64,000 bases of DNA from Panax quinquefolius. Lineage: Eukaryota; Streptophyta; Magnoliopsida; Apiales; Araliaceae. The position numbers and the translations under genes were made by a program. The notes below the pieces were generated by a model that was not told the origin of the DNA, ran no database searches, and worked only from the letters and a program-made list of their open reading frames with translations. The DNA lies in the NCBI GenBank assembly GCA_020205615.1, contig JAINUW010000716.1, positions 1 to 64,000 on the forward strand, read 5' to 3'. Positions 61,301 through 64,000 of the stretch are shown here, piece after piece; within the stretch, counting starts at the first letter, position 1; every line of letters starts with the position of its first letter.

Positions 61301-64000
61301 TGTGACACCCCCAAATCCGGGTATCTTCCAACCCAACAGATGGTGCTACACGGTACTACCATTCACACATACATTCAATTGAAAACCCTCAAAAGAACGA
61401 ATATGTCTTCTATATATTCAAAATAATATTAGCATTCCCCATGTTCTTTATAACCATTACATTTGTTCTTGTCATATTATCAAATATAATACAACATTAA
61501 ACCTATACTATTACATAAGTATTCTATGGGTTCGTCTTCGCCTTGCCCTTATCCTTATCGGAGCCTTCGGTTCGTTCGATCTTAGCTGCGTTCATATGGT
61601 TCAAGCAAGAGTGAACATAACTAGCTCAGCAAGTACAACAATTCTATTTAACAATATGCTTGAATCACATAAAACATATATCTTCAATAACTGAACAATA
61701 ATTATGAAGTACTATTGATAATTCAAAATAGCACTTCTCTTTTCTTTAAAACGTTTTATAATAACAATATTCAGTAAAACATCAATTCTGGTCCAAGACC
61801 TTGAGCATTTCATACTTTATTTGAAAAGGACATTCCGGCACAAAGTCCATAAGTCCGACATTTCTTACAAGCACGTCTAGGTGATCAGCCTATAGTACTC
61901 AATATTGATCAACACTACATTCATTAAACGTTTGTACGTTTAAGTTGTGGCAACCTCATGTGCCTGTCGTTTGAAGACAAAAATTTTTAGCATATTCAGT
62001 CTTCATTTGAAAACCACACCAATATAACTTGGTAAAACATTGACCATAATTTGATAGATTGTAAGAAATCCAACATATGGTAAGTCTAGCCGAAAGACTT
62101 GGCTTTGACTTTATCATAAAATAATTCATGCGTAAGAATACATGAACTAAAAAGCTTGTCCAGATTGAACTGAAACAAGGGTTAGAATACTTGCCTTTAG
62201 TGTCTGCTATAGTTATAACACGTGCACTTTAAGTCTTTAAGTCTCTACAGTAGATGATAACATCACATAAGACATTAGGTCATGAATAACATACATAGTT
62301 CCTAAAGAACCTTACCATTATTCTCAATCTAATTTCGTATTAGATTTGTTATTATTGGTTCTGGCTTTCTGTTATGTCGTTCTTACGTTCACATACAATT
62401 GACTTACTTCAACCCTAAATGATCATACTTAAGGTTTAAACATGTCTTAACAATGTTTCATTAAGTTCCTTAGTTCATTGTAAATCAATTACCATTCATG
62501 CTATACTTATAAACTTTCTTCATTGTCTAAACCGTAAGGCTGGCGTTGCGGCGCCAACTTTACTACTCTGATCCATGCCGCGGCGCTACTCGTTAGTAGG
62601 CTTTCTCGATTTCAAGCGCCACTGGCGCCAACTTCAAGATAATGATGGGGTGCCACTTGCGGCTAAACATCGAGAGAGGTCACAAAGATCTTCCCGGCCA
62701 TGCTCAGCACTACGGCGCCATCTATTTGGCCTTGGGCTAGCGCCGTGATGCCAACTTTGTCCACCAATTTTTTTTTACATATTTTTATTTTTGTGAAACT
62801 CCCGGGCTCGTAACTTCTTCGTTATAAGTCCGAATTGGCTCGTTCAAGAGCCTATAGTATACAAATCACATACTCTACATGTTCATGTAAGAATTTTATC
62901 TATTTGACTTCATTAACGAAAAATTCACCTATTAGTCCATTTTTAACGAAAATGATAAACGTTCGTGAACGTTCAACGCTCATTTCTTCGTTCTAAGTCG
63001 GAACCCGGTCATTTTTGAGTCCGCAACTCTATAATGCCAAATAAGACTTGTCTCCATCGAAAACTAACGTTTCTGAGTTCAAACACAAAATTCAACATTC
63101 ATTCCGAGAATTTCACGAATTTGACGTTTATCGTCTAATCGTGTGAATTCTGGAAAAACTTCGTTACTAACGATTTGTTCATCAATCGAAATGGATTTAA
63201 TTCATTAACTAGACATCTAAACCTACATATTACAACAACTTATCTTCAAAATTAGGTTATGTCTTATTCCTTAGAAGTTCATAACTTAACAAATTATAAT
63301 TTACAAGATTTTATTCCTTGTGACTTATTATTGGTTTAAGTCCTTTAATCAACATTCTTACATCTTATCAATCATAATAACTTCATATGACAAGTTCATC
63401 ATTGATCATCATAAGTTCATAACTTATTTTGGTTTATCTTACTTATTCATGACTTATTCAGCTTAAGTCCATTGCTTATTCACTTCTTATGATTGCTTAG
63501 CATACATGACCATCACTTCTCTATCAAGCTATTATGGTAGAGATAGAAGACTAATGGCATAGGATCATTTACCTTTGATGACTAGCTTTCTTCTTCTTGG
63601 AAATCTAACAATGGAAGTTTGACTTTTAAAAGTTCTTATTCACTATACAAATTAAGTTGTTTAACTTGGATGAAAACTAACAAAGAAGTAATGAGCCATC
63701 TCCTCCTCTATCTATAGGATTTTTTAAAGTTAGGGTAAAAGGGTCATTTAAGCCCTCCCACCTCCTTAATAACCTCCTTACTATTTCATACTTAATCCCT
63801 AAGTAAACTTACTCCCTACACAAGATGCTTGGCCACCACATAAAGTTCTTGGTCATCACAACACTTGGGAACCAAGATCACCCATGGGTTGCCCCATGGA
63901 TCTAGCTTTACCCATTGAATCATAGCTTTGGGCCTAGTTTAATTACATAGCTTATTCTTGTGGGCTTGCATTAATTTGTTTTGGGCTTCACATTAACCAC
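61301..64000 (-). repeat. LTR A2 (family A), running to the window edge
   Basis: It starts TGTGACACCCCC, the same terminus as A1, and repeats A1's sequence order, including a GC-rich patch at 62535-62760, up to the window end. There is no PBS or gag between A1 and A2. It is either an LTR of an element inserted into A1 or one unit of a tandem LTR array. No gene. Confidence 0.8.

Overview
The window looks like repeat-dense plant nuclear DNA, most likely from a eudicot. It is AT-rich and consists of LTR retrotransposons and one CACTA DNA transposon stacked inside one another. I found no host gene, tRNA, rRNA or prokaryotic feature. Coding content is limited to Ty3/gypsy chromovirus (chromodomain) gag-pol, Ty1/copia gag-pol, one Sirevirus-type extra ORF, and a TNP2-type transposase. 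Almost all of it is broken by stops and frameshifts, so the region is best read as a nested-transposon graveyard. The plant assignment rests on the element families, LTR sizes of 1.5-3.5 kb, and primer-binding sites complementary to initiator tRNA-Met.

Layout. 1-130 is the tail of an LTR with its PBS. About 153-8289 is a minus-strand chromovirus (gypsy-1). Its second LTR is cut at 8289/8290 by a CACTA element on the plus strand (TIR at 8290, transposase gene 10534-14133 with two introns). The CACTA is interrupted by a solo LTR (14308-17864, TSD TAATT) and then by a plus-strand chromovirus (gypsy-A, 5' LTR 17884-20417). Gypsy-A has an extra ORF upstream of gag. Its gag is split by a Sirevirus-type copia (22176-40994) and its reverse transcriptase by a second copia (42506-50436). 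Its RNase H, integrase and chromodomain end at about 52740. The Sirevirus is itself split between integrase and RT by gypsy-C (27047-35506, minus strand, TSD TTCTA). After gypsy-A pol come two LTRs of the same family in the opposite orientation (52756 onward, and 61301 to the window edge). The first of these is split by an internally deleted gypsy (53761-59608, TSD GTTCC).

Insertion order implied by the nesting: gypsy-1, then CACTA, then solo LTR-B and gypsy-A, then the two copias and the inverted LTRs, then gypsy-C and gypsy-B'. Three perfect 5-bp target-site duplications and one near-perfect one support these joins.

The most unusual signals are non-coding. The LTR of the second copia contains a dense series of short perfect hairpins whose arms differ in sequence while the short loops recur. 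Both chromoviruses carry an acidic/coiled-coil reading frame between PBS and gag. Hypervariable GC-rich patches sit inside otherwise AT-rich LTRs. The nested gypsy-C has LTRs that look more diverged than those of the element it sits in, which may reflect sequence errors at CHG sites.
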